Source: Zopfochytrium polystomum
Taxonomy: Eukaryota > Chytridiomycota > Chytridiomycetes > Chytridiales > Chytridiaceae
NCBI GenBank assembly: GCA_025765615.1
Contig: JAIVFJ010000108.1
Span: 1-30,000 of the forward strand
Reading direction: 5' to 3'
Length of the DNA stretch: 30,000 nt
A model generated the notes under the pieces. It saw only the letters and a list, made by a program, of their open reading frames with translations. It had not been told where the DNA came from and searched no databases. Numbering within the stretch: position 1 is the first letter of the stretch; each line of letters starts with the position of its first letter. The translations under genes were made by a program, and so were the position numbers. Below are positions 1 to 8,565 of this stretch, piece by piece.

Positions 1-42
1 CGGGAGTCTGCCCCGAGACGCAAAGCGGGGGGCTGACGAGGA

Positions 43-621
43 CTACAGTGCCGGAGACACAGTGCCCGACGGTGCGCTCCGGGGGCCCGCCAGTTGCGCC
101 GTGCCCCGCTCCAGCGCCGCTCGCTCCGATGCAGACAGCACGTGCTCGAGGTACCGCAGTGGTCCAAAACGTGGCGGCGGAACGCCGCAATCCAACGCAG
201 CTGTGACCACTTCCGGCCACCGCCGTCCAAAGAAGTCGTTGTCGCGTCGCTGCCGGCTCGATCAGGGCGGGGGACGTGAGGAGCCTGCGCTCGATTCTCC
301 TGGAGAAACCATTTTGGTTAACAGAAAAAAAAAAACCTACCTCGCAATACAGTCCAGCACCTGCGGCTGGCACATCCGCAGCACCAGCACCGTCCTGGAG
401 ACCGGCCTGAGCATGCTGGGGTCCACAGACACCCCGGCGCCCTCCAGGATCGCCTGGAGCGAATCGCACAGTGCTGTGTCGTGGTCGCGGTCGAAGTGCT
501 CGTCGCCGATCCACACTCGCTGCCACGGCCGATCCCCGCTTCCGACCGCCGCCGCCGCCGCCGCAGCCGCGGTCGGGTCGTCCATCATGATCGAGTACCG
601 CGACCGCAGCGCCTGTCGCAT
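43..621 (-). CDS. Unrecognised GC-rich host protein, C-terminal part
   Basis: I do not recognise the family. On the minus strand an open frame starts at a candidate ATG (621), just after a Gly run, carries a short Ala run from a GCC repeat, and continues with protein-like sequence containing WIGDEHFDRDHD and LDCIAR. Most codons end in G or C, which supports real coding. At 341/340 there is a donor-like AG/GTAGGT, then a T run and CTCCAG at 300, which would be a 41-bp intron. The downstream exon reads IERRLLTSPALIEPAAT and then, one base out of frame, RYLEHVLSASERAALERG, ending at a TAG at 43-45. That shift is either a further tiny intron, a sequencing indel or a mutation. The true start could lie further upstream, because the frame stays open into the repeat block above 740. 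Function is unknown. Confidence 0.45.
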
Positions 622-739
622 CCCTCCTCCACCGCCACCGCCACCGCCACGGGCGGCAGTCGTTGCAGCTCTGCCGCGCCTACGCCTGCTACGTTGGCCG
701 AGTTTTTCCAGCGACAGCGGCGACAGCTGGAACAAAGCG

Positions 740-1400
740 AAATGTTGGGGACTCTGTGGGGACGATGTGGTGAAATAAAACCATAACAAAACAAAAAAAT
801 TTACAAAAAAAATCAATTGTGTTTTTGGGGACCCTGTGGGAACGCTGATGAGAGGAACTCGGTGGGAACACTGATGAGAGGGACTCTGTGGGAATGGTGT
901 TGGAGTTGTGCTCTGTGGGACACAGTCTAACCATAACAAAACAAAATAATTGACAAAATAAAAATCAATTGCTTGTGGGGACTCTGTGGGGACGCTGTGG
1001 AGGCACTCTCTGTGGGACGCAGCAGGGACATAGTTTTTTTTTGCCCTCATGTTAAGCCATAACAAAATGAGAAAATTGACAAAAAAAAATTAATTTCTGT
1101 AACTGACAGACTCTGTCGGAACGCTGTGATGGACGTTGTGGGGAAAAAAAATTCTCTTGCCATTTTAGAAAGGGGTGGTGTAATAAAACCATAACAAAAC
1201 GAAAAAATTGACGAAAAAAATCAATTGCTGTAATTGACGGACTCTGTGGGAACGCTCTGGGAATGCTGGGGGGGGAATCTCTGTGGGACGCAGTGAATTG
1301 GCAGACTCTGTCGGAACGCTGTTGGGGACGCTGTGGGCTGACACCCTCTGTGGGACGCGGTCGGGCTTCGTTAGCACTGATCGGCTTCGTTTGCATTGAT
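740..1400 (+). repeat. CTCTGTGGGAACGCTG / CCATAACAAAA repeat block (left copy)
   Basis: Imperfect units alternate between a G-rich part (variants of GGGACTCTGTGGGAACGCTG and CTCTCTGTGGGACGCAG) and an A-rich part that starts CCATAACAAAA and continues AATTGAC-A(7-9)-TCAATTG. CCATAACA occurs at about 781, 931, 1057 and 1189, so spacing is about 126-150 bp. AATTGA and TCAATT can form a hairpin around the A run. The same family, in the same orientation, fills 29700-30000. The long ORFs that cross the block in several frames are by-products of the repeat. Confidence 0.8.
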
Positions 1401-2548
1401 GGGCGGCCGGATGGATATGTCTAGGCTGCCAAAACAGCCGAAAGCTCACGCTGAATAAAGTCCCTCTGGTCAAGAAACTTCTCTAGTTCAAACACCAAGC
1501 AACAAGTCCAACACTCGAGGCCCCCGTCACCCTTCTAGGGGGGGCCTCCCTCTCTTAAGCAAGCAAGCCCCTTCTCCTCCACCACACCACCACCTAGTCT
1601 GGCAAGTCTAGGCTCTGGCCTCACCCTGCCATTGAGCCTTCAACCGGTCACACAGCGTCGTCGCCCACGTGCGTCGGGCCGAGGTCCCCTTCAAGTTCTT
1701 CGTCCTGTCGCCCCCCTTCCTATCTACCACTGATATATACCCCCAATAGTGGTGCAGAGATCCCCTGGCAGTAACAGCAAAAACTTGCTGTGAAGCCTGT
1801 GACATTCCATCTAGTCTCGCTTGGCAGGAGCTGGGTGCGTCTTATTCGTAACCATTGTAAACAGTCTACTCTGAGTGAGTGAGTGGAAGGAGTGAATGAA
1901 GTGGAGATGTGTGTTTGTGGGTGGTCCTTGTCCCCAACTTGGAGAGAAAGAGAAAAAAAACCCTGTTGTGAATTAATGATGCATGATGGTGATATACACG
2001 CTGTAATAGTTGCTAGGCAAGCGTGACCGGCACAGGGTAAAAACCTCTCCTATATTATCTGCTTGAGCAGAGGAGGAGGAGACCTGTTGACACCGGGTTT
2101 CCATTCCACTTAATACTCGGAGTATTTGTCATCAGCGCAAGCCAGCGCCCAGGTCTGCATTGGCGGTGGCTCGCTCTCCAATGGGCATCGTGAGAACGAT
2201 AACTGACAGTCACAATAGGTTCGGGTCCGTCTTCTGCCTCTTGCTGCTAACCAGTCAGTTCTGCCTAACAACCATTACACAGATAAAGAGGCCAAGTGCC
2301 AGAACTGCACCTCTGGGCAAAATGGGGGGCAGGGGGAGAGGGGAAGATGAGAAATGCCTTGAAAATGTTCTGCACACAAATTGCTATGGAAAACTGCCTT
2401 TTCAATGAAGGTGCAAGGAGTGTGGCTGATGCACTGTTTCAAACTTCATACAGAATTGCTGGGCCAATATCCTGGAATAGGCACAGCAGGACACAGTTTC
2501 CATAAGAAGTCAGTTTGTGCTGAGGAATTTGCATGCTGTCTTTCCACA

Positions 2549-2593
<45 letters not shown>

Positions 2594-2762
2594 CCTCAAC
2601 AGCTAGGAATTGTCATGTGAAAAGACTGCACATGAAAGGTCAAACCACCCAATCAAGAAGTGGGTTTCAACATGCCTTAAAGTGGACCATTGGTATCAGT
2701 ATCTTCAACTGTTAGGAACTCTAGAGACCTGATGGTAAGTATTTGTGCCCACAAAGCAGCAT
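1401..2762. other. Gene-poor spacer with a CA microsatellite
   Basis: No coding region, RNA gene or mobile element could be supported here. The ORFs present are short and lack domain-like sequence. The one distinct feature is the (CA)n tract listed separately. Confidence 0.5.
2552..2591 (+). repeat. (CA)n microsatellite
   Basis: About 20 uninterrupted CA dinucleotides, followed by CCCCCTC. Confidence 0.97.
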
Positions 2763-2834
2763 TCCCAGTTAGTATAGTGGCTAGTATCATTCCCTGTCAC
2801 GGGGTAGAGCCGGGTTCAATTCCCGGACTGGGAG
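2763..2834 (+). tRNA. tRNA-Asp(GTC)
   Basis: 72-nt cloverleaf. The acceptor TCCCAGT pairs with ACTGGGA, the anticodon loop CTGTCAC gives GTC, the T arm is CCGGG-TTCAATT-CCCGG, and the discriminator is G. There is no intron. A TTTT run lies about 30 bp downstream. Confidence 0.95.
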
Positions 2835-4231
2835 GAGCACCACTTTCAAAGTGGGTATTTTGACAGCAGTCAGTCTAATGAGTTGCCTAGATTCTCATCT
2901 GGTGGGGAAGGTGCCAAGCGCAACCACCTCCAGATGCATTGGGGTGAGTTCAGCCTTAAGCACTGTGCTGGCATAGTAGGTGCATGAGCTTCAAACATGT
3001 TCCACAACGTGCCAGTGCTGGAACAGGAAGATTGCGTAGGCAGGGGCTATTAAAAGCTGCCAAACAACCACAAAGCACAAGCAGGCACAAATTGAGGAGG
3101 TTGGTGCTGAGCATACTCCCCTTCCCTATTAGAGGATGGTACGCCCTTTCTTGTCCACACCATAGCCTTTTTTGCCTCCTTTCTGTTTTTCAAACAATTG
3201 TTTTCTTTTATTGAAACAAAAATTAGAAAAAGGCAAATCTTGTGCTGCAAAGGGGCCTACCCCTAGCGCCACAAAGACTGCTTTTTTGATGTGATCAAAA
3301 ACATCCAATCAACCATTCGCTGCTGGCACTACCAAAAAACACCTCCCAATGAATAGCTCTTCTTGTGCTAGCACCTGATCAACACTGCTGGAGTTGGAGA
3401 TTGTGATCACAATGTGAGTGAGGACACCTGGGCTGTCGACTTCCAGGCTTCTAAAAATCAGTTTGAGATTTTCTCCTCCTTTTGCAACTTTAGACAGCAC
3501 AAATTAGCCAAGTTGATTATACAAGGGTCGCAGTCTGAGTGGCACTTGGCTTTATCACCCTCCCCCACTGACACCCACAAAAGTGCGCACCAATGGCTGT
3601 ATGGGATTGGAACTTTTGAAGGGACGGTCAAACTTTCTGCTCGCCCTTGCGCAGCTCAGAGTATGTGCATCCATCCCATCCCCAACGAATTTCAACAAAT
3701 ACTGCCACTAACCTCACCATTGCAACTTTCCCAACACTTACTGTCGTTGTTGCGGCTGTGATCAGGTTGGACCTTGGAGGTTAATGTTTTGTTTCTGCAT
3801 TTCCACTTTTTTTTTGTTTGCTTATTTTTTTAAATTTTTTTGGATTGGACCAAAGTTTGAATTTTCATCCAGCTGGTGGCAGGCGCCACTTCCCACATCA
3901 AAACCTCTGCCCTAAACAGCCTGAGCCTTCAATGCCAACACACTTGGCTTCACTGAAACAGCTTGTCCATAAGCCATTCATCTCACCTCATGCTGGCAGC
4001 CCAGCCCACAGCAAAGAAGAGCATCTCTGTCACTGATGACTGGGACCTAATTGAGAAGATGAAGGTAGTTGAGGTTGATTGCTGGCCGTGGCATGGCGCA
4101 TTGGGGGTGGCCTGCCTCTACTGGCAGTCACCTATTCCTCAAGGCTCTGCTAGCTTCCCTTGATCCCATCAAAACCTGCGCTTGGTAACAAACTTGTGTT
4201 TCCAACCTGCAAAGTACCGCGCAAAGCTGAT
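2835..4231. other. Gene-poor spacer
   Basis: I see no supported gene. Short ORFs on both strands have no recognisable motifs. A T-rich patch lies near 3805-3842. Confidence 0.45.
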
Positions 4232-4303
4232 TGCTACATGGTGGAATCGAACCACCGTTTCCTCGGCCACAACGAGGCGTACTAGCCACTATACGAATGT
4301 AGC
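4232..4303 (-). tRNA. tRNA-His(GTG), copy 1
   Basis: 72 nt on the minus strand. The acceptor GCTACAT pairs perfectly with ATGTAGC, the anticodon loop is TTGTGGC (GTG), the T arm is GGTGG-TTCGATT-CCACC, and the discriminator is A. A second copy with an altered acceptor stem lies at 15667-15738 on the other strand. Confidence 0.95.
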
Positions 4304-4491
4304 ATTGGGGTTTCTTGCTTGTGTTTGCAAAATACAAAATGCATGTGTCTGCTGATCTGAGAGCAGCAGAGCACGGCAGCTGCAGGGTTTTGCTCAGAAC
4401 TCCAGTTGATGGATTTGCACACTCGCTGGCAGGTTGACCACTGCCTAGCAGTCCACACTGGGTGCACCCTTGCCACACACAATATGTCTGT

Positions 4492-4574
4492 GGTCAGATG
4501 GCCGAGCTGGTCTAAGGCGCCGCACTCAAGTTGCGGTCTCTCACGAGGCGTGGGTTCGAATCCCACTCTGACCA
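4492..4574 (+). tRNA. tRNA-Leu(CAA)
   Basis: 83 nt with the long variable arm of a class II tRNA. The acceptor GGTCAGA pairs with TCTGACC, the anticodon loop CTCAAGT gives CAA, and the T arm is TGGG-TTCGAAT-CCCA. The discriminator is A. There is no intron in the anticodon loop. Confidence 0.95.
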
Positions 4575-4578
4575 TTTT
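4575..4578 (+). terminator. Pol III terminator of tRNA-Leu
   Basis: TTTT immediately follows the discriminator base of tRNA-Leu. Confidence 0.7.
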
Positions 4579-4962
4579 CCCCTGCAGTTGGGCACTAATT
4601 GCAGAAAGCCAGGGTGGCAGAATCCCCAGAATCCACAAAGGCGCCACGTGAATTTGTCAGTCCTGTCGCCTGGAGCAAGCCATGGTGGGTAAATGGCCAT
4701 GGCTTGTGGCAAACTGTGGCAGGTGGCTTGCTGTGGCAGTGGGCAATCTGGTGGCCAAGACTATCCAGGTTCCAGGGCAATCCAGTGTACCATGCTTATT
4801 AGGGCCAAGAAGAGCAAGCAGTCACAGCAGCCTTATCGCCCACACCAGCCAAAAGAAACACCATATTGTCCAGCTGTTAGGTGGAGCTGACTGGTTAGTA
4901 GCAAGAGGCACAAGACAGACCCGATCCTATTGTGACTGTCAGTTATCATTCTCACGATAGCC

Positions 4963-5346
4963 ATGGGGAGAGCCAGCCACCACCAATGCAGACCTGGGCG
5001 CTGGCTTGCGCTGTTGACAAACTACGCAATATGCCACGCTTCATTCCTGTGCAATTGTGTGCAACACGCTCGCAACGGTCGAATTCCATTTGAATATTAC
5101 CAAGGCCGAAAACCCAACCTATGCCACCTTGGAATTTTCAGCTGCCTCATTGTCACACTCCACAATGAGTACACAGAACCTGCAAACTCACGCAAGACCA
5201 AGTTCTCTCCTCGGGCCTCACTTGGACGGTTCTTGGGTTTCGACACAGACAGCGAGTCTATTGCCCTCAGCTACAACTTTGCTGGACAGACCAATCTTCA
5301 GACACGCCACTATAACTTGCATGAGGAGGGTTTTTTTGGAGGATGA
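4963..5346 (+). pseudogene. Ty1/Copia pol fragment (segment after the integrase core)
   Basis: The translated segment has the layout typical of Copia polyproteins just after the integrase catalytic core: NGRIPFEYYQGRKPNLCHLG matches the family pattern of a lead-in, then G-x-KP-x-x-x-HL, and it is followed by SPRASLGRFLGFD and a run ending in a Y-N-L-H-E-E-G-F stretch like the usual 'V-x-F-x-E' end. No gag, protease, integrase catalytic triad or reverse transcriptase was found nearby and no LTRs are visible, so this is an isolated, decayed remnant. It lies about 390 bp downstream of tRNA-Leu, which fits the known tendency of some LTR elements to settle near tRNA genes, but one case proves nothing. 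Confidence 0.6.
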
Positions 5347-6696
5347 CGGTCATGAAGACAGTCACCATACCCAAATTCCTTGATTGCATATTGTTCAAAT
5401 ATTCACTCAGAAGTATGATTGTACAGTTTTGGTGAGTCGCAATATTCAGTTTAAAATGTATTCAAGAGGCCCCTTACATTCTTTGTGCTGGAAGGGCAAT
5501 TTGAACAAAATTATCTGGCCTTGAGCTGGTGAGTTCCTGTATTAACTGTGTTGTGAAAGTCTGCTGATCATGTTTCATGTTGTCACAGCGCACTGAAGGA
5601 CAACACAACTTTCACATCCCAAGATGAAGTGATGCATTTGAAGAGTGGGTTTGAGATTTTAATTATATTTTGTTCTTCTTTTTTTTAACAGAAGACATCT
5701 TGATTGCTTCAGGAAGCAAAACTGTTGCACCTGCTTGGGAGAGAGGCCCTTACAGGGGATGAAGGGGAAGGGCGTACTGGTTGCGAATGGCCACTGCATT
5801 GTTTTGGGGCATACCATAACTGCAAGGTCCAGAAATCTGGGCCATGGGAAGCAAAAATAATTGCCAGGTGTCGAATTGTGCATTATTGGCTGTGGATTCC
5901 TGTGGCAGCTGTTTGGACCAGGCCACAGTTTCTCTTACCTGGACAACCCTGGCTCATACTTCACCATGGCTTTAGGAAAGCCCAATCTGCTGGCTGGCCA
6001 TCTCCAGTGGACAGCCATGGCCATTGGACAGCTGTGGCAAGTTTGGCAACAGGATGCCCAGCCACTTTGGACAGCCAGCCACTTTGGCTTGCCAAAGTCC
6101 ACAGTTCCTCCCCAATTAGTGCCACAATTTCTGATGTGACTGCCTTGTGGAGGAGACATACACTGAGAGACGGTTGTGCATGGATCACTTTGTGTGGGCA
6201 CAGTTAGGGTGTTTTTCTTCCCACCTCAGGCTGACCAGCAGTGGTTGAGCAGGACAGCGCTGTGTTGAGCTTTGCCACACTGTGTGTGACTGTGTGTGTG
6301 TATGTGTGCAAACGTGTGTGCGTGCATGCATAGGTCTTTATCTGTGTGTGCAAGTGTGTTTGTGTTGACAAGCATTGCTCACACGCCCTAGCCTTGGCCC
6401 ACTGCAACAGATTGGCCAGCACATCAATCAAAGCTGCTTGAGTTTGAGTTGGGCTAGCCAAATTGTTCCTCCCTTTGTGCGAAGCGTGGGAGAACGAGTG
6501 GTGGTGACGAAATGTATTCTCCTCGTCCCCGGAGGCGGGCACCCACTGGAAGTGCGCCGACCTGGGCCGGGAGGGAGGGGTCCTCTTGCGCAGCGCGTTG
6601 TCCCAAATGAAAATAATGATGAACCACGCAACGTCCAGAAAATTTGGCCTTGTCCAAACCCTCCTTTGAACCAAAAATCAAACAGTGAATTAGGGA
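5347..6696. other. Spacer with degenerate TGGC-rich and TG-rich patches
   Basis: No supported gene. 5975-6105 is rich in TGGCCA/TGTGGCA words and resembles 4680-4780, where GTGGCAAACTGTGGCAGGTGG occurs in a similar style, so the two may be old copies of one low-complexity repeat. An imperfect (TG)n tract covers about 6281-6330. Confidence 0.4.
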
Positions 6697-6788
6697 GCCT
6701 TCTGCTCAACTGACAGAGCGTATCCCTCGTAGGAGGTCACACAGCCCTTGCAAGGATAAGGTCGTCGGTCGGATTCCAGCAGAGGGCA
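6697..6788 (+). tRNA. tRNA-Thr(CGT)-like gene with 21-nt intron, possibly decayed
   Basis: The acceptor GCCTTCT pairs with AGAGGGC (one G-T pair). The D arm is GCTC-AACTGACA-GAGC. The anticodon stem TATCC/GGATA closes a loop reading CTCGTA, then an intron of about 21 nt, then A. U33 followed by CGT predicts threonine. Two features are irregular: no bases are left for positions 8-9 between the acceptor and D stems, and the B box (GGTCGGATTCC) departs from GGTTCGANTCC with a T-stem mismatch. It could be a tRNA pseudogene or a diverged gene. Confidence 0.5.
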
Positions 6789-6832
6789 GAGATTGGCTTT
6801 GTTGGCATTTTAGCTTTCAATCACACAATGAT

Positions 6833-6903
6833 TGCAACAGCCGGGAATCGGACCCGGGTCTACCGCGTGGCAGGCGATAATTCTACCACTGAACCACTGT
6901 TGC
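6833..6903 (-). tRNA. tRNA-Gly(GCC)
   Basis: 71 nt on the minus strand. The acceptor GCAACAG pairs with CTGTTGC, the anticodon loop is CTGCCAC (GCC), the T arm is CCGGG-TCCGATT-CCCGG, and the discriminator is A. There is no intron. It lies 44 bp from the Thr-like gene on the other strand. Confidence 0.94.
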
Positions 6904-7598
6904 TTGTTCTAATTGGGAATTATTTGTTTTTTCCGTCAACCTTTCGAAACAAAACCTTCATCTTGCCCCCAACACTTTGAGGCTTATCATGCTTCTCCTG
7001 AGCTGCTGTGGGTCCCCCTTTCACACTGCAGGCTGGCTGGGGTGGCTGTGATAGCGTTTCTAGCTCTGACTGTTTCATTTGGACTTCTAGGACCAGAAGC
7101 TTGCTGCAAAATGGTTTGAGGCTTTGAGGTCAGAGCGGCCAAGACCACCTCCACGTGCTCATGCAGTGTCAAAAGCAGTAGAAGTGTCAATAGCACTGGG
7201 ACCAGTGCAAATGTCATTTATTTTTCCTCAGGGTTACTCACAACATAACAGTGCTGGTCTGAACAGATGTCCAGATGATAGTTGGTCCTCCAAAAAGAAC
7301 ATTGTTAGCTGAGCTGTGATTTTCCATCTGAGTGGACGCTGTGGGCAGTGTCAGTGTAGCCAGCAACATTGAGAATTCTCATATGCTGCTCTCTGTGATC
7401 TTTGCTGAAAGCGCTGAGATACCAAAACTGCTGGAGCGAGATCCCCAGTCGCGTGTGTGTTGCCAGGTAGTTGGTGCTGCCGAGAATTGCCTGATATAGT
7501 TTCTGATCTGCAGCTGCTTAACAAACCCCTAGATTGCAATCAAAGCAAGGCTCCAAGAAAGGGCTTGAGATAAGCAAGCAGCACACACACCAAGCCAA
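6904..7598. other. Gene-poor spacer
   Basis: No supported gene, RNA or repeat seen. ORFs here are short and have no recognisable features. Confidence 0.4.
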
Positions 7599-7670
7599 GG
7601 GCGTGTGGCAAAATGGTTACCGCGCTTGACTACGAATCAAGAGATTCCAGGTTCGACCCTGGCACGCTCG
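7599..7670 (+). tRNA. tRNA-Arg(ACG)
   Basis: The acceptor GGGCGTG pairs with CACGCTC (one G-T pair). The anticodon loop CTACGAA gives ACG. The T stem CCAGG/CCTGG encloses only six bases (TTCGAC) instead of the usual seven, so one base seems lost from the T loop. The gene may be functional or beginning to decay. Confidence 0.85.
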
Positions 7671-8071
7671 CTCCAACACCCAGCCTTGATGGCGCCCAAG
7701 GGCCCTTACAAAAAGGAACCTGGGGTGTGCGGATTTGCAGAGAGTTGAGGACATGGGACCTAATGCAAGGTGACAGCTGAGATTGTTAGGAGAGTGACAG
7801 AGGTGACAGTGGCAACAACAAGAGCGTCAAAACTGGACTGTCAGCGGTTGAATGTTTTCTTCTTATTGAAAAAGCTACAAAGTGGCAAGATCTTGTAAAG
7901 AATGTGCAGCGACCAGTTGAACCAAGTACAAGAATACAAGGGTAAACAAAAAAGCTAACCATTTTCTGGTTCCTTTGACCCTGGGACAATCTGCCCGATT
8001 TAGCAAGGTCAAGTCTGCAGTTTCAGGATTGGTGCTTGAAATTAACGGGGCAGATTATGCCCACATCACAA

Positions 8072-8143
8072 GGGGCTTTGGTCTAGGGGTATGATTCCTT
8101 CTTAGGGTGGAGGAGGTCCCGGGTTCAAGTCCCGGAAGCCCCC
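8072..8143 (+). tRNA. tRNA-Pro(AGG)
   Basis: The acceptor GGGGCTT pairs with AAGCCCC, the anticodon loop TTAGGGT gives AGG, the T arm is CCGGG-TTCAAGT-CCCGG, and the discriminator is C. There is no run of four T residues between the gene and the retrotransposon that starts 29 bp downstream. Confidence 0.95.
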
Positions 8144-8167
8144 TGAATCGTTGCTTCAAGTTACAGC

Positions 8168-8172
8168 TTGAT
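8168..8172 (+). repeat. Target-site duplication TTGAT, left copy
   Basis: TTGAT directly precedes the TG of the 5' LTR and is repeated at 11354-11358 directly after the CA of the 3' LTR. Five bases is the usual duplication for Ty3/gypsy integrases. Confidence 0.95.
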
Positions 8173-8201
8173 TGTTATGAATCACCCTCTGGAAACCTCT
8201 G

Positions 8202-8299
8202 GAACCTTCTAGAACATTCCTTCATGGAACCTTCTGGAACCTTCTGGAACCTTCTAGAACATTCCTTCATGGAACCTTGTGGAACCTTCTGGAACCTTC
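8202..8299 (+). promoter_or_regulatory. Array of heat shock elements in the LTR
   Basis: GAA and TTC triplets alternate every 5 bp. GAA-TTC-GAA-TTC starts at 8202, 8207, 8212 and 8217. An unbroken run of eight units starts at 8227 and ends at 8264. GAA is at 8272, and four more units start at 8282-8297. All keep the same 5-bp register. This is the known binding pattern of HSF trimers (nGAAn repeats in alternating orientation). The same array is in the 3' LTR at 11030-11127. Heat or stress induction of the element is an inference. Confidence 0.8.
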
Positions 8300-8409
8300 T
8301 TTGCTTTCCTGACTTGTCTTGTTGTCATTGGTATCATTGGTATCATTGTATTACTAATTGCTCTTTCTGGAACTTTCTTGGAGTCTTGACAAGGAACACT
8401 CTCAAAAGG

Positions 8410-8416
8410 TATAAAA
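8410..8416 (+). promoter_or_regulatory. LTR TATA box
   Basis: TATAAAA, followed by G-rich sequence, lies 35 bp before the predicted transcript start at about 8445. The equivalent in the 3' LTR is 11238-11244. Confidence 0.75.
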
Positions 8417-8527
8417 GGGGGATGGGGGACCTGTCCCATCCCTCAAGTGAATTATTGTTTCCAATACAATCATCACTCCTCTCAGTTCCTTGTCTGCCTT
8501 GTCCTGTCCTGCCCTGTTCCTGACATC

Positions 8528-8538
8528 ATAATTCACTT
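8528..8538 (+). promoter_or_regulatory. Self-primer binding site (Tf1-type)
   Basis: ATAATTCACTT, two bases after the 5' LTR, is the exact reverse complement of AAGTGAATTAT at 8445-8455, where the transcript is expected to start. In Tf1 and sushi-group elements the first ~11 nt of the mRNA fold back to prime minus-strand synthesis. No TGG-type tRNA primer site is present after the LTR. Confidence 0.8.
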
Positions 8539-8565
8539 CACCCTCTCCCACTACTCTCTGCCATC

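Larger units (their letters stand above)
8173..8525 (+). repeat. 5' LTR
   Basis: 353 bp, TG...CA ends. U3 would run from 8173 to about 8444 and R would begin at about 8445, judged from the TATA box and the self-primer match. No difference from the 3' LTR was seen on reading both. Confidence 0.96.

Noticed and set aside
62..778. Plus-strand 238-codon ORF at the window start
   Set aside because: It is antisense to the minus-strand coding region at 43-621 and consists of shadow codons of its GC-rich sequence and of the Gly and Ala repeat tracts.
337..1065. 242-codon minus-strand ORF as one protein
   Set aside because: Its N-terminal half is the repeat block, open in several frames at once. Only the part below about 621 looks like protein.
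4680..4780. TGGC-rich stretch as a tRNA or protein gene
   Set aside because: No cloverleaf and no domain-like translation; it is low-complexity and resembles 5975-6105.
8526..8565. A tRNA primer binding site after the 5' LTR
   Set aside because: No TGG start or match to a tRNA 3' end is visible; the self-primer match explains the site better.
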